Origin: Mesostigma viride | Lineage: Eukaryota; Streptophyta; Mesostigmatophyceae; Mesostigmatales; Mesostigmataceae | Length of the DNA: 64,000 nt | Reading direction: 5' to 3' | Assembly: GCA_009746045.1 (NCBI GenBank) | Contig: RPFO01000276.1 | Coordinates: forward strand, 2,196,619 to 2,260,618 | Shown here: positions 8,939 to 18,569 of the stretch, in pieces | Layout of the letters: each line of letters starts with the position of its first letter | Numbering within the stretch: position 1 is the first letter of the stretch | Notes under the pieces: generated by a model | Database searches by the model: none | What the model saw: only the letters and a program-made list of their open reading frames with translations | Told to the model about the DNA's origin: nothing | Made by a program: the position numbers and the translations under genes

Positions 8939-9742
8939 TTGCTCGTACAGGCGGTGGCTCGACCGGCGCCATGGACGGTGGGCGCTTACGTCAGCGCGTT
9001 TCCCGGCCCACAACGAGTACGCACCTTACCCAAGTTTCGGGGTGTTCCCGTCTACATTGAACTCCCACCACCGCCGTTCGTGGCCGTCGACAGCGCGGAC
9101 TATCATCGACCGCAACCGCTGCACTTTGAGGCAGGAACTCATGCGTATGTGGAGCGAGGCTCCATGCGCGAGTTAGTCTGCTTCGACTTGCACCCAGGGA
9201 GGGCGGCCCCGCGACCCCAGGACTGCCTAGAATCGACGCCAGAGGGTTCTGGTACGCGTTACGGCCCCAAGCGGGAGCTGCCAAAATACATGGTAGATGG
9301 TAAACCTCGAAAGGTTGACTGTCCCAAGTATGCTCCGTGCGAGGGAGAGGCATTCCTCGACTGGGTTGTGCCCAACTTTGTGAGGGCTCCGGGCTTTCGC
9401 TTCAACGCTCTCCAGGTGCGCGTCGTAGTGTTGACCATGGCGGGGGGTTTCTTTGCGGAGCATGGATGTGGGGTTATTGATTGGAACGCGGGCACAATCA
9501 TGTTCACGCACCCGCAATACCCGGCCGCATTCATGTCATACTGGCCCACCGGGACGTGGGTAGACCTCGCTCAAACGCGCACCAACGTGAACGAATACCA
9601 GCTCGCATACAATGCGGATCACCTCGCTAACCCCGGGAAGATCCTCGAGGAAATTGGTGAGCAGGGTCGCCAGGTACTTCACGAGTATCGCCAACGGAAG
9701 GCGCGGTCGGGAGGGATGGGCCCCAGCATTGGAGGAATGTGA
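8939..9742 (+). CDS. Gypsy-1 accessory ORF downstream of integrase, function unknown
   Basis: An open frame of 267 codons without a stop, ending 330 bases before the 3' LTR. It begins at a non-ATG codon; the first in-frame ATG is 9164, and a TATA-like tttatatat at 8913 and an acceptor-like tcgtacag at 8943-8950 suggest the N-terminus may come from a spliced or internal transcript. The protein is mixed alpha/beta in look, with Trp/Tyr/Pro-rich motifs (DWVVPNFVRAPGFRF, FMSYWPTGTWVDL) and a charged helical C-terminus. No membrane helix or signal peptide is evident, so it is not an obvious env. I do not recognise the family. Retention of a long ORF in this slot in a recently inserted copy suggests it is used. 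Confidence 0.55.
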   Translation: MLVQAVARPAPWTVGAYVSAFPGPQRVRTLPKFRGVPVYIELPPPPFVAVDSADYHRPQPLHFEAGTHAYVERGSMRELVCFDLHPGRAAPRPQDCLESTPEGSGTRYGPKRELPKYMVDGKPRKVDCPKYAPCEGEAFLDWVVPNFVRAPGFRFNALQVRVVVLTMAGGFFAEHGCGVIDWNAGTIMFTHPQYPAAFMSYWPTGTWVDLAQTRTNVNEYQLAYNADHLANPGKILEEIGEQGRQVLHEYRQRKARSGGMGPSIGGM

Positions 9743-10060
9743 GGGTCGCGACCTCCTCATGGATGGATTGCAACGGGATGGCGACAGCATCCCATCGGCT
9801 ATCAAGGAATTGTCCTTGTGTGGCAACGCCGGGGAGAATTGGCTTTACTAACCCGCTGGCGAACAGGGGTTAGGACATAGTATCCCCATGGCCGATTTTG
9901 TACTATTGTTCTCTATAGCTGACTGCCCAGCCTGGGCAACTGTCGCTTTTGTGTGTTGCTTGTTTTGCTTGCAAGAGCTTCTTTTTTTCTTGTTTGTTTG
10001 TTTGTGTTAATTGTCTTGTTGCGTGCGCCCCAAGCCTGGACGATATAGCTATCGTCCCCT

Positions 10061-10074
10061 GGGGAAGGGAGGAG
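10061..10074 (+). promoter_or_regulatory. Gypsy-1 polypurine tract
   Basis: GGGGAAGGGAGGAG abuts the 3' LTR start at 10075. A purine run in this position is the plus-strand priming site of LTR retrotransposons. Confidence 0.85.
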
Positions 10075-10748
10075 TGTTACGGCCCAGACCTTTGTATGGG
10101 CGTAACAATGCCTTCAATAAATAAGTCGAAAGTCAATTGTTATTTGTTTGGGACTTTCGATAGCTCGCTTTCATAGTCCGCCGGACTATAGGACTCAATT
10201 CGGGACTTATTTGGGAATATGTCCTAAGTTCGGGACTTTGTGTGTTTATTTGGTACTTTGTGTGTTTCGGACCAGTTATTTTGGGCCTAGCCAGAAGTAC
10301 GAGATCTTCTAGTGGCCGGGCCGGCCCTAGACGTCAGACAGAACCTATTGGGGCTTGACGGCAGTATCTGGAAGATCGGCGCGCATGTCGGCGCGCCTGC
10401 ACACCAACTTGCCAGCTTGGTAAACTAGCGCAGCTAGGTGAAATTGGTCTGTGGACGATGGACTCTCTCTCTCTTTGGTTTGATGATTAATGAAACGAGT
10501 GTTGACGACTCTCTCAGACCAAGGGGCACTAATCCGGATGTCATTTGCCTCATGACATGCCGTGTTATATAGCTAGATTAAATAATCATGCTATAAGGCC
10601 TAGCTGAGGATAAACCGCTGCTCAGTTAGTCAATTTACTGCGATCTTTGCTTGCTATCGCGGTACGCGGATGCGCGGCTATGCCGGCTTATTAAACTGCA
10701 CCTTATACTAGATTAGATCTTTCGCACCGTCCGGCTCGGGACGTAACA
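10075..10748 (+). repeat. Gypsy-1 3' LTR
   Basis: 674 bp, TGTTACGG to CGTAACA, matching 2034-2703. The right target-site copy ACAAA follows at 10749-10753. Confidence 0.93.
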
Positions 10749-10753
10749 ACAAA
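10749..10753. repeat. Target-site duplication of Gypsy-1, right copy (ACAAA)
   Basis: Same five bases as 2029-2033; on the copia minus strand one copy belongs to the interrupted RNase H codons. Confidence 0.9.
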
Positions 10754-12150
10754 CTGCACCATCCCCATGGAGTCTGTTTTGAGAAGAGTGGTAACCTGAA
10801 GTGGCCAAGGAGTGTTAGAAGTCATCTGATGAAGCAACTCCTTCAGATAAAGGCTTGTGTGAATGCCTTCACAAATAGCCCTGCATTCTGCCACATCACT
10901 GCTGACAGCCACCCGTTTGTGCAGGCGACTAAACCAGCTCACCAAACTCCCCAGGCCTTCCTGTCTGAGCACAAAGAGCCCTGCAGCCCTGCCCCTGACC
11001 TTGGAGACCTGCCTGCTGTCCATTGAGCTATCCACATACAGCTCCATGCAAATGGGTTGTGATAAATCCACTGCAGCTAGACAACAGAATGCCAGATGAA
11101 GCCCTGACCTGATCAGCCACCTTGGCCGACCCTAGCTCCATCAGCATGCCATCAGGCAACCTGGCTATGACCATAAGGTCTGGCCTGGAAATGCCTGCCA
11201 CCCAAGCAACCATGCCCCTCACCATGGGACACAGTGCCTGTGTGATGACTGGAGGAAGCTTGCTGATGAGGGTCTCTTGATAATCATTGCCCCCCACCAG
11301 CAGCATACGCCACTCCCCCCCCTTCTTCACCAGTGTGGCCTCCATGCCCACAAACAGCAGAGGCTCATTCTCCACCTGCCATTGCTCCCTACCCAGAGGA
11401 AACTTGGACTTAATGATGGAGATCAGCTCCTTAAGCCACGACGTGGGAGCCAGCAGGTGCAGGTCGTCCCCGTGCAGCGAAGCATACACTGGTAGGCCTT
11501 CCCATTGCCCCAGAAACAGACAGGGGTCTACAGGAGAGACCTTCAAGTTGCAATGCTCCTTCAGGAAACGGTTGAGAGTCTCCCTCCAGATTATTGGACT
11601 TGACCTCAGGCCCTCCAGGCCCTTGAGGATTTTGAGGAACTCAGTGTGAATGTCCCTTTTCCATACAGCAGGCACCCTGACATAGAAAGGCGTCTTGCCC
11701 TCCCACTTTTTTTGTGCCACATCTGCATCCCCCTCCAGAAATGCCCTCTTGAAGTCTACCACCACTGAGCCATAGTCCAAGCCCTTGTTGAGAAGGCCTA
11801 GAAATACACACAGCAGCAGCCTCCAAGTGTCATGCAGCATGCCAGGGGTATACAACTCCTCAGCAGTGCACTCACCAGTACCCTTGAACTCATTCAGCAC
11901 TGGCCTGACATGTGGTACCTTGACCCCGTCCACCTCCTTCATCTTGATCGATGACAAACTTGAGCTTGAGTAGACGTCGTGCAGGAGGCAGGTCATTGAC
12001 AGGTTCCACGCATTTCTTGGAGATCCAGTCCTCCCCAGATTTAATCAGACCCAGTGTGACCTGGCGGGACACATAATGGGAGAGGACATGAGCTTCACCA
12101 GGCCTTGGTAGTTGATATAGGGCTGTGTCCAGCAAGTGAGTGAGGACCAA
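10754..12150 (-). pseudogene. Ty1/copia RT and RNase H N-terminal part, frameshifted
   Basis: Minus-strand reading. From about 11996 down, an RT domain of copia type shows VVVDFKRAFLEGD (motif A, Asp), a PVDPCLFLG segment and HGDDLHLL in the place of the usual YVDD active-site motif. RNase H follows at 11071-10754, with MELYVDSS and SSDVAECRAI. At least two frameshifts break it: near 11960 (upstream linker against RT) and near 11060 (RT against RNase H). Gag and integrase are absent; the remnant ends at about 12150-12190 against Gypsy-2. The last codons before the Gypsy-1 insertion continue in frame at 2030. Confidence 0.85.
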
Positions 12151-12198
12151 TGCCCAAGCTGCTTGGATGACTAGCAGCTGGCAATTGCAAGAAATCTG

Positions 12199-12621
12199 TC
12201 AGGGATATGAAATGGAGAAGGAACAATTTCTGTACGAATTGTAGGTAGAGGACCTGCACGACGAGGGTGTATTCATATATGTCGGTTTGAGTAATAATAC
12301 CAAACACATGAACTGCTGATGAATGCCTCTTTGATACCAAAGACAGAACTGCTGTGCTTCTTCAAAGAGGTGAACCTTCTTATACCTAATCACGTAAACG
12401 GAGGGGTGATTAATCACAGTACGTGCATCAGCCCAAGAAAGGAAAATACTAGACCATGAGGAAGTGATGTCTGCGTAGTATTTTGCACGGCTATTATCAT
12501 AATCAACTTTACAATAGTTTGTAACTAGGCTAAATTTGCCATTGGGCACAGGGACTAGCAAAACACTGATAGAACATGGGGAATTACTAGGATCCCTGAA
12601 ATCTGCTTCTAATAATGACAT
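12199..12621 (-). pseudogene. Gypsy-2 reverse transcriptase fragment
   Basis: The frame contains NSPCSISVLLVPVPNGKF followed by a degraded VTNYCKVDYDNSR, corresponding to the gypsy RT opening (SPxxSPVxLVxKKDG... then VDYRxLN). The catalytic YxDD part is not present; the sequence stops at the breakpoint. Similarity weakens after about 12450, so decay or a further break is likely. Confidence 0.55.
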
Positions 12622-13197
12622 TTAAATATTTGTTATAACTCTTATAATTCGGAGGGGCCCATACGATACATCGGAGAAAACCACACGAGGAGGGGGGTAT
12701 GAGGGAGTCTTTTCTTCAAAGACCCGAGAGGAATCTATAATAGACATGTAACGGACTTCATTGGTAAGACACGGAGGAACATACGCAATAAAACATTTAT
12801 TGTCATTGTTGGTTAATGACCAGCCATAGGTCTTACAGGAGGATCACCGGGTAACTCAATAGGGGTTACATCTACTAAGGATAAATTCTCTACCTTACAA
12901 CGTCGTTCCGGCAACAGGGCTAATAGGTGCTATCAGGGAACCAGGTAACAGCTAGCCTCCGGCCCGAGGCTTACTATAACCATGGTGTCATGTTCTCGTC
13001 AGAAGGCAACAAATGTGAAAACGCTAGTTGCCCAAATATGAGATTCCGCGGAACACAGAAAGTAAGAAAGCCTAGAAGCTACCAGCAAGGAATCGAACCT
13101 AGGACCATAGTGTTATAATTAATAGTGATTTTATGGCCTTGATGCCAATCTAAGCCCAACAATATTTCAACAATCGTTATAGGGCCTATGGTCGCCA

Positions 13198-13533
13198 CTA
13201 ATTTAATCTGGCGACCCTGAATGAGGAGTGGTAAGGATACAGTCCCATGAGAGTGACAAGTGCGACCATCAGCATATATAGTGCACAGTCACCTGAGAGG
13301 AATGAGGGATAGCTACTATGTAACCCTAGTCTCCTAACAAGGGCCTCGCTCACAAAGGAGGTGGCAGCCCCACTATCTACGAGGACAGAAACATTGAGGA
13401 TACCATGAGGGTGCAGAAGAGGGTCTACTACGGTAGTAGGAGCGGTAAGGCCACCATTTAGACACATCAAAGGACGAACACGTAGGGGTGCAGAGGATGC
13501 AGCATCCACAGTAGTGACAAAACAGGTAAACAA
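13198..13533 (-). pseudogene. Gypsy-2 aspartic protease
   Basis: Contains VSVLVDSGAATSFVSEALV, the retropepsin-type active-site motif (D-S/T-G) and the same following residues as Gypsy-1 protease (VDTGASTSFINEALA). The frame is short and does not run into RT without shifts. Confidence 0.8.
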
Positions 13534-13872
13534 AGATTTTCTGAGCTTGGGGTACTAGCTGAGGACCTTACCAGGCTACCCCCTGCTGACAGGTCTATTG
13601 TTTTCCCTCCCCCCCACATCATCCAAGGGAACGAACCCGGGAGGAAACCCCGGTGAGAAAGCCATTGCTGGAGAATCACGAGGGTACTGAGAGGGGACGG
13701 AATTCTGATCAGAATGGGGATTCACTAAGGAGCCTGTCTGTACAGCATTTAACCTAGAGGGTTAAGGAGCAGAAGAGGAACGACCAGAGGGTGGGCGAAG
13801 GGGAGAGGCCCGCTGAGGAGTACGCGGAGGGCGGGCATTGGGATGAGGGGGGGGGCCAGAAAGAAACTTGGG

Positions 13873-15085
13873 GCACTCCCTCTTAAGATGGCCCACCTCG
13901 TGACGGTGATAACACGTGATGTGAGACACATCTAATGCAGATATATCTGTAACACAAATATCTAATTCTTCTACATATGCCTCAAGTCTTCTTCAGGAGT
14001 GAGGACAAGGTTATGGACCCTAGTACGGACATGATAAGGAGCATACATAAAATCAGCAACACGGAGGAGATGGGTAGGAACAGCAGCCAGAGGAAGGTCA
14101 CGAAAACTATACGCAAAAAACTGTTTCTTAACTTCACGCAAGAGGTTTTATTAAGACCTTGCAAGAAGCGAGCACGGACTTCCGCACCCGAGAGGTCTCG
14201 AATGCGTACCATCTGGGCATCAAATTCCCATTGGTATTCCCTATAAGTTTCATTGCCTTGCTCGAGGGATCCAAATCTAAGGCGCTCTTGCCAGTCAGCG
14301 TCTGGAGGCACTACATGATTTTCCAATCTCCTAATTAAACAATTATGCTACTGAGTTAGGGTATGCATGGGACGTGAGGGACTCACAGTGAACAAGGGTG
14401 GCAAGGGCAGGAGCCACACACGTGGTAAGGTAATGAGGGACAAGAACAGCATCAGGGAGTTTCCACCTATAATATTGTTCCCAAGAGGCCGTCTACTGAG
14501 AGAGGAGCATAAGAAAGGTGAAAAACTAGCTGCTGAGGGGTAGACTAATATCTAACTTAGGCACACTAACAAAGGTGGGAAGGAGAGGGGGCTTAGATGC
14601 ACGAGAAGGATCAGTTTTATCCATAGGCCCACTCTACTCCACAGGCACATACTCAGGCAGTAACAAATTATGAGGAGCATGATAGGTCTTAGGAAGAGGA
14701 CGTGAGGGCACCACAGAGTCAGGGTGGTGACCAGAGGTGTGAGGAACAGTATATGCTTCTCTGATTGTGGAATAGGAAAAATGATCATAGTTTTTATCAT
14801 GGAGAGGCATGGTGCTAAAATCCTGATTAATCTCTAACTCTACTACACGTGAGGGGATTTGGGCTGCCTCATAGGCCGTATCAAGGTACATGCCAAGGAA
14901 GCAGGAGGATGTGTAGGAACGGCAGTAGGATACCCAGTAGGGCCCACAGGAGCCAGACTACGAACACTACGAGGGGCTGACACCTGAGGAGCCTGAGAGG
15001 GGATAGACACAGAGGGATTCCCAGAATTAACAGGAGGAATAGCAGAGGGTGGGGCAATAGCCCTAGTACGCGCCTCCGATACCAT
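13873..15085 (-). pseudogene. Gypsy-2 gag, frameshifted, zinc knuckle damaged
   Basis: An ATG at 15085 opens directly after the 5' LTR, overlapping the PBS, and gives a Pro/Ser-rich N-terminus. The capsid region at 14326-14130 has VPPDADWQERLRFGSLEQG and EVRARFLQGL, clearly homologous to Gypsy-1 gag. The zinc knuckle at 13914-13873 reads C-Y-H-R-H...H...C: the second Cys of CX2CX4HX4C is replaced by Arg, a CGT codon that is one transition from TGT. Frame changes separate the parts. Confidence 0.7.
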
Positions 15086-15655
15086 TGTTACGCCCTGGCT
15101 CCTCTCTATTCCAAACGCCTAGCCTGACTTCACCTAAACTAGTGAGGTTACCTAGTGATGAGGAGCTATGTTGTGGAAAGACCTGGGACGTCGACTCTGT
15201 TCTCAATGCATTCTATTATAATACGCCATACACCGAATAAAACCAGGGTACTACGAAGGAAACAATACTACACTGCCATGACCAGGGCTAGCTAATATGT
15301 GTTAATTCATAACACACGCCGGGTGCCATTCACGAAGGACAACTGCTGCATAAATGATCGCCGACAGGCGTGTATGCTCGGGCCGACATCGACCCTCGCC
15401 TACAGGACCAACGCACGTCCACAAGGTTCACACGCAGGATAAAAGGACCACTACTAAAGTACGCAGCGCGGCGCGACTGCACCGAACCACCATACTGTAC
15501 AAGTGCCACGTCACAAGGCCCGGTACTGACCGGCCAAAAGGTCCTAACTACACGTAAGCCTAGGAAAGTCAGCGAACTGTTCCGGAATGGCTGATCGAGG
15601 CAACAAAGGACCTAATTTACGTCCGTAACAACAACAAAAGTTACGCGACGTAACA
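15086..15655 (-). repeat. Gypsy-2 5' LTR
   Basis: 570 bp, bounded by TGTTACG and CGTAACA type ends; inverted copy of 41480-42041. Long stretches are identical: the chance ORFs inside both LTRs translate identically over 74 codons. Differences seen are a 4-base gatc-type insertion near 15594 and a 4-base difference near 15288. Confidence 0.93.
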
Positions 15656-16484
15656 CATAGTAGCCTGGTAATTACAACGTGCACTGAGAATGTATCACAT
15701 GACTTTGGTGGGAAATTTTCGCTCTCGCGCGCGCGTAATGAGATATGGCTGCCAAGGTGCCGCTGTCACGAAATTTTTGCATATCGTGGCTTGAAACGGT
15801 TCAAAATGTTGCTCAGAATGACGATGCATGATTTTCGTCTTTTATTGTTCGCGCTTGCGTGCCAGTTTATGCATCAAACATTTCCACGCAGGCAGGTGCA
15901 TTAACGTCGGCCTTTCGCCTTTTTTTCGGGCAGTTTCCCTGCAGGAAGCGCTCCATTTCTTTCGGTTGCTTCGTCAGATTCCTAGCGATTTCGTACGATT
16001 TCGTGTAGTTTGTGGCTGGCATGCTGAAGGCGCCGAGGCTAAGTTGTTGGTAACACGTGTGTTGGCATTTGTTTTCCATAATCCTTTGGACATGAGCTTG
16101 CTCAGACGCTTTGTTTTGTGCCGGATCTGACACGCCTCTTTTAGTAACGGCATCCGGCATGTGCCTAGAGGCTAACAAGCTGGCATCAGCTTCTTAGCAA
16201 ATTACCATATTGTAAAGGAAGGTGAGAGTGGTTCTTTTGCTGGCCATACTGCATGAGTGGACTTGCATTAGATAGGTGTTTCCATTGCTTTCCTTGAGCT
16301 ATAAACATGGAGACTTCCCTGCTAGGTGTGCAGCAAGGCAATCTGGATAGGATGTGAATGCTTGGCATGGACAGCATGTATGATTTGCTGCCAAGTTTGC
16401 AAGCTGCAGTTGCCTCTATTGCTTGGACAGTCTTTCTAAGGTTTTTACACGTATACTTGCTGAGTTAAAAATTAAATTAAATTA
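15656..16484. other. Intergenic, nothing recognised
   Basis: Begins with the Gypsy-2 target-site copy (15656-15660). An open frame of 100 codons on the plus strand (15828-16130) has no recognisable motif and is probably chance. No repeat boundaries were found. Confidence 0.4.
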
Positions 16485-17630
16485 TAACATGCCTCCGTGG
16501 GGAGGTCATGTAGCACATATTCCATGATGGATGGGGTGGAGGAAGCCGCGTGATCGAACTATCCTAACTCTAAGCTATCTAGAAAATCCTAACTACACTA
16601 CTCATCAAAACACCTCCTCCGCTTGGGGGGAGGTGGCTTGCCCACAGGGTCGGGCGTGTGCGCCTTGACAATCTTCTTCCACCGCGTCTTGTCCTGCATA
16701 TGGCAGTCCAAGGACAGGAGAGAGAGTGGATTAAAAAAATTATAACATGCCTCCGTGGGGAGGTCATGTAGCACATATTTCAGGATGGATGGGGTGGAGG
16801 AAGCCGCGTGATCGAACTATCCTAACTCTATCTGGAAAAGCCTAACTACACTACTCATCAAAACGCCTCCTCCGCTTGGGGGGAGGTGGCTTGCCCACAG
16901 GGTCGGGCGTGTGCGCCTTGACAATCTTCTTCCACCGCGTCTTGTCCTGCATGGCAGTCCAAAGACGGGAGAGGGAGTGGATGCGGGGCTCAAACTGGGC
17001 TGGGACCACTAGGTCGTCCAGCAACATCTGAACGTTACTAGTTGGTGACAGGTTTCCCTACCCTTTTGGGAATGTCCGCGGGGCCAGGCCAGGTCAGAAT
17101 GTGCCGCCCTGGCTGTCCAAGCCGCTGGGGGCCGGCCAGACCAAGGGTGGTGTCGACCTGGCTGGTGCGGGCAAGGTGGCCTACAAATGCTATCCTACGC
17201 TGCCTAATCTCGTCCGAAACACGAGGCATGCCATGATACAAAGACTCTGATGACGGACGCTCGGAAAAACCTACGTTAAGGACCTGCCGGAGCATCCTAT
17301 AAACGGTGCCGTCGAGCCGAGCTGCCAGTTTGGGTGGGAGGGTCCACGCCTCGGCGCCATACGTGAGCACCGTGAGGACGAGGACCTTGAAGAGCATGCG
17401 CTTGCGGTGCCCGTCCAGGCCCTTCGAGCGCCAGTAAGGTGTGAGCGAACGGAGCTTGGCCCAGGCAAGGCCGATGCGGGTGTCCACATCGTCGGCGGTG
17501 TCAGGAAGCCAGCAGGAAATGAGAGAGTGGATGCGGTGCTCAAACTGGGCTGGGACCACTAGGTCGTCCAGCAACATCTGGATGTAGGTCGTGACAGGTT
17601 TCCCTACCCTTTTGGGAATCTTGGCATAAA
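16485..17630 (-). mobile_element. LINE fragments: 3'-end dimer plus 5'-truncated copy
   Basis: Three pieces of the LINE whose longest copy is at 56345-61117. Piece one (about 16485-16728) is only the 3' UTR and last about 45 codons. Piece two (about 16729-17508) is a longer 3' segment with the RT C-terminal region, including GAEAWTLPPKLAARLDGT. Piece three (about 17516-17630) repeats part of the 3' coding segment. The minus-strand 3' ends carry the hairpin and T/A-rich tail of the family. The junction of pieces one and two falls at the same LINE position (agagagagtggat followed by taaaa) as at 56345. Confidence 0.85.
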
Positions 17631-18355
17631 TTTACATGGTAACCTTGGGCTTAGCATAGCGTATGCTCTCTTGGTGCATGTATGCCTTCGGATCGCGTTT
17701 TCCGCGTTTTCCGCGGCCCGGCACTGAACGCAAAGGTTTTCACCTTTGCGGAGTGCCTGATCAGAATGTATGCCTAGTGATGGTGTTGTTATGCCCACGC
17801 TGGCAAGGCTGCATGGCCATGCTGAGGGCAGGGAAGGGCAGATGAGGTGCCTAGCCTTTTCTTATCAAGGAGATAACCAGCGCATTATGTTGTGTGATCA
17901 AGTTGGGCATGTTTTTCGGCTTCTTGGACGGAAAACATTATGTCTAGGTGGCCTTATACACAGAAAAGCCTCATTTAGCGTATGTTCAGGTTTTAGCACG
18001 CAAAACCTTATAACTTGAGCTAGACAAGTGTCGGAATGACCTGGGACTTGGACCACAGCAGTCCCCCTGTTGTTAGCCGAATTTTCGCCACATTTTGTTG
18101 CCTTATCCATGAAGTGTTTATGACATGTTTAGTCCCAATGTCCGGTAAAAAAAGGGTTGTTTTGCGGGGAAATTAAGTAACTGTTGAAGGTTGCCATTTG
18201 CATGATGTAAATAGCTCGGCAAGCTAGAAACTCAGGGAACTATAGACGCTACATTTCTTTTTGCCAACAAATGTGTGCATTGGCTGGGGCATACCCAGCC
18301 CTAATCAGCGTCTTTTTCTATTTATAGCACAACATATGCGTATAATTAATATATT
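17631..18355. repeat. Uncharacterised dispersed repeat, related to 37015-37200 and 38340-38600
   Basis: Segments such as gggcatgtttttcgg, cataacttgagct-like words, gcggggaaatta and agcgtctttttctattt recur, on the same strand, in 37015-37200 and 38340-38560 with moderate divergence. No coding potential is seen. The borders and element type are unknown. Confidence 0.5.
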
Positions 18356-18359
18356 AATA

Positions 18360-18545
18360 TATGCGGCGGAGGCCCCCGCTTGGCAAGCGGCGGAGGCGTT
18401 TTGATGAGTAGTGTAGTTAGGATTTTCTAGATAGCTTAGAGTTAGGATAGTTCGATCACGCGGCTTCCTCCACCCCATCCATCATGGAATATGTGCTACA
18501 TGACCTCCCCACGGAGGCATGCTATAATTTAATTTAATTTAATTT
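18360..18545 (+). mobile_element. LINE 3' end, plus strand
   Basis: The last coding bases, 3' UTR and tail of the LINE in the opposite orientation to the other main copies: gttttgatgagtagtgtag, then the terminal hairpin ctccccacggag and the tail (taatt)n. 5'-truncated to under 200 bp. Confidence 0.85.
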
Positions 18546-18569
18546 TTTAATATATGTGTATAGAGGGGG

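Larger units (their letters stand above)
2034..10748 (+). mobile_element. Gypsy-1: complete LTR retrotransposon lacking RT and RNase H
   Basis: 8.7-kb Ty3/gypsy-type element with both LTRs (2034-2703, 10075-10748), a primer-binding site, a polypurine tract and a perfect 5-bp target duplication. Internal order: hybrid-binding-domain ORF, gag with zinc knuckle, protease, integrase (HHCC and D,D35E), chromodomain, and a further ORF of 267 codons. Integrase downstream of protease plus a C-terminal chromodomain place it with chromodomain gypsy elements. Nothing resembling RT fingers/palm (no YxDD) or RNase H is present between protease and integrase or elsewhere in the element. It is inserted in a copia RNase H. 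LTR near-identity argues for recent integration, so RT was presumably supplied in trans. Confidence 0.9.
12190..15655 (-). mobile_element. Gypsy-2, 5' half (LTR-gag-protease-RT part), inverted
   Basis: Read on the minus strand: 5' LTR 15655-15086, PBS TGGTATCGGAGGCG at 15084-15071, gag, protease and the start of RT, ending abruptly near 12190 against the copia remnant. The other half (RNase H, integrase, accessory region, 3' LTR) is on the plus strand at about 38763-42041. The base quintet outside the 5' LTR (15656-15660, CTATG in element sense) equals that outside the 3' LTR (42042-42046). The two halves are therefore ends of one insertion, later split. Confidence 0.85.

Noticed and set aside
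8939-9742. Env-like glycoprotein for the Gypsy-1 accessory ORF
   Set aside because: No signal peptide, transmembrane helix or furin-like site can be seen, so the env label is not supported.
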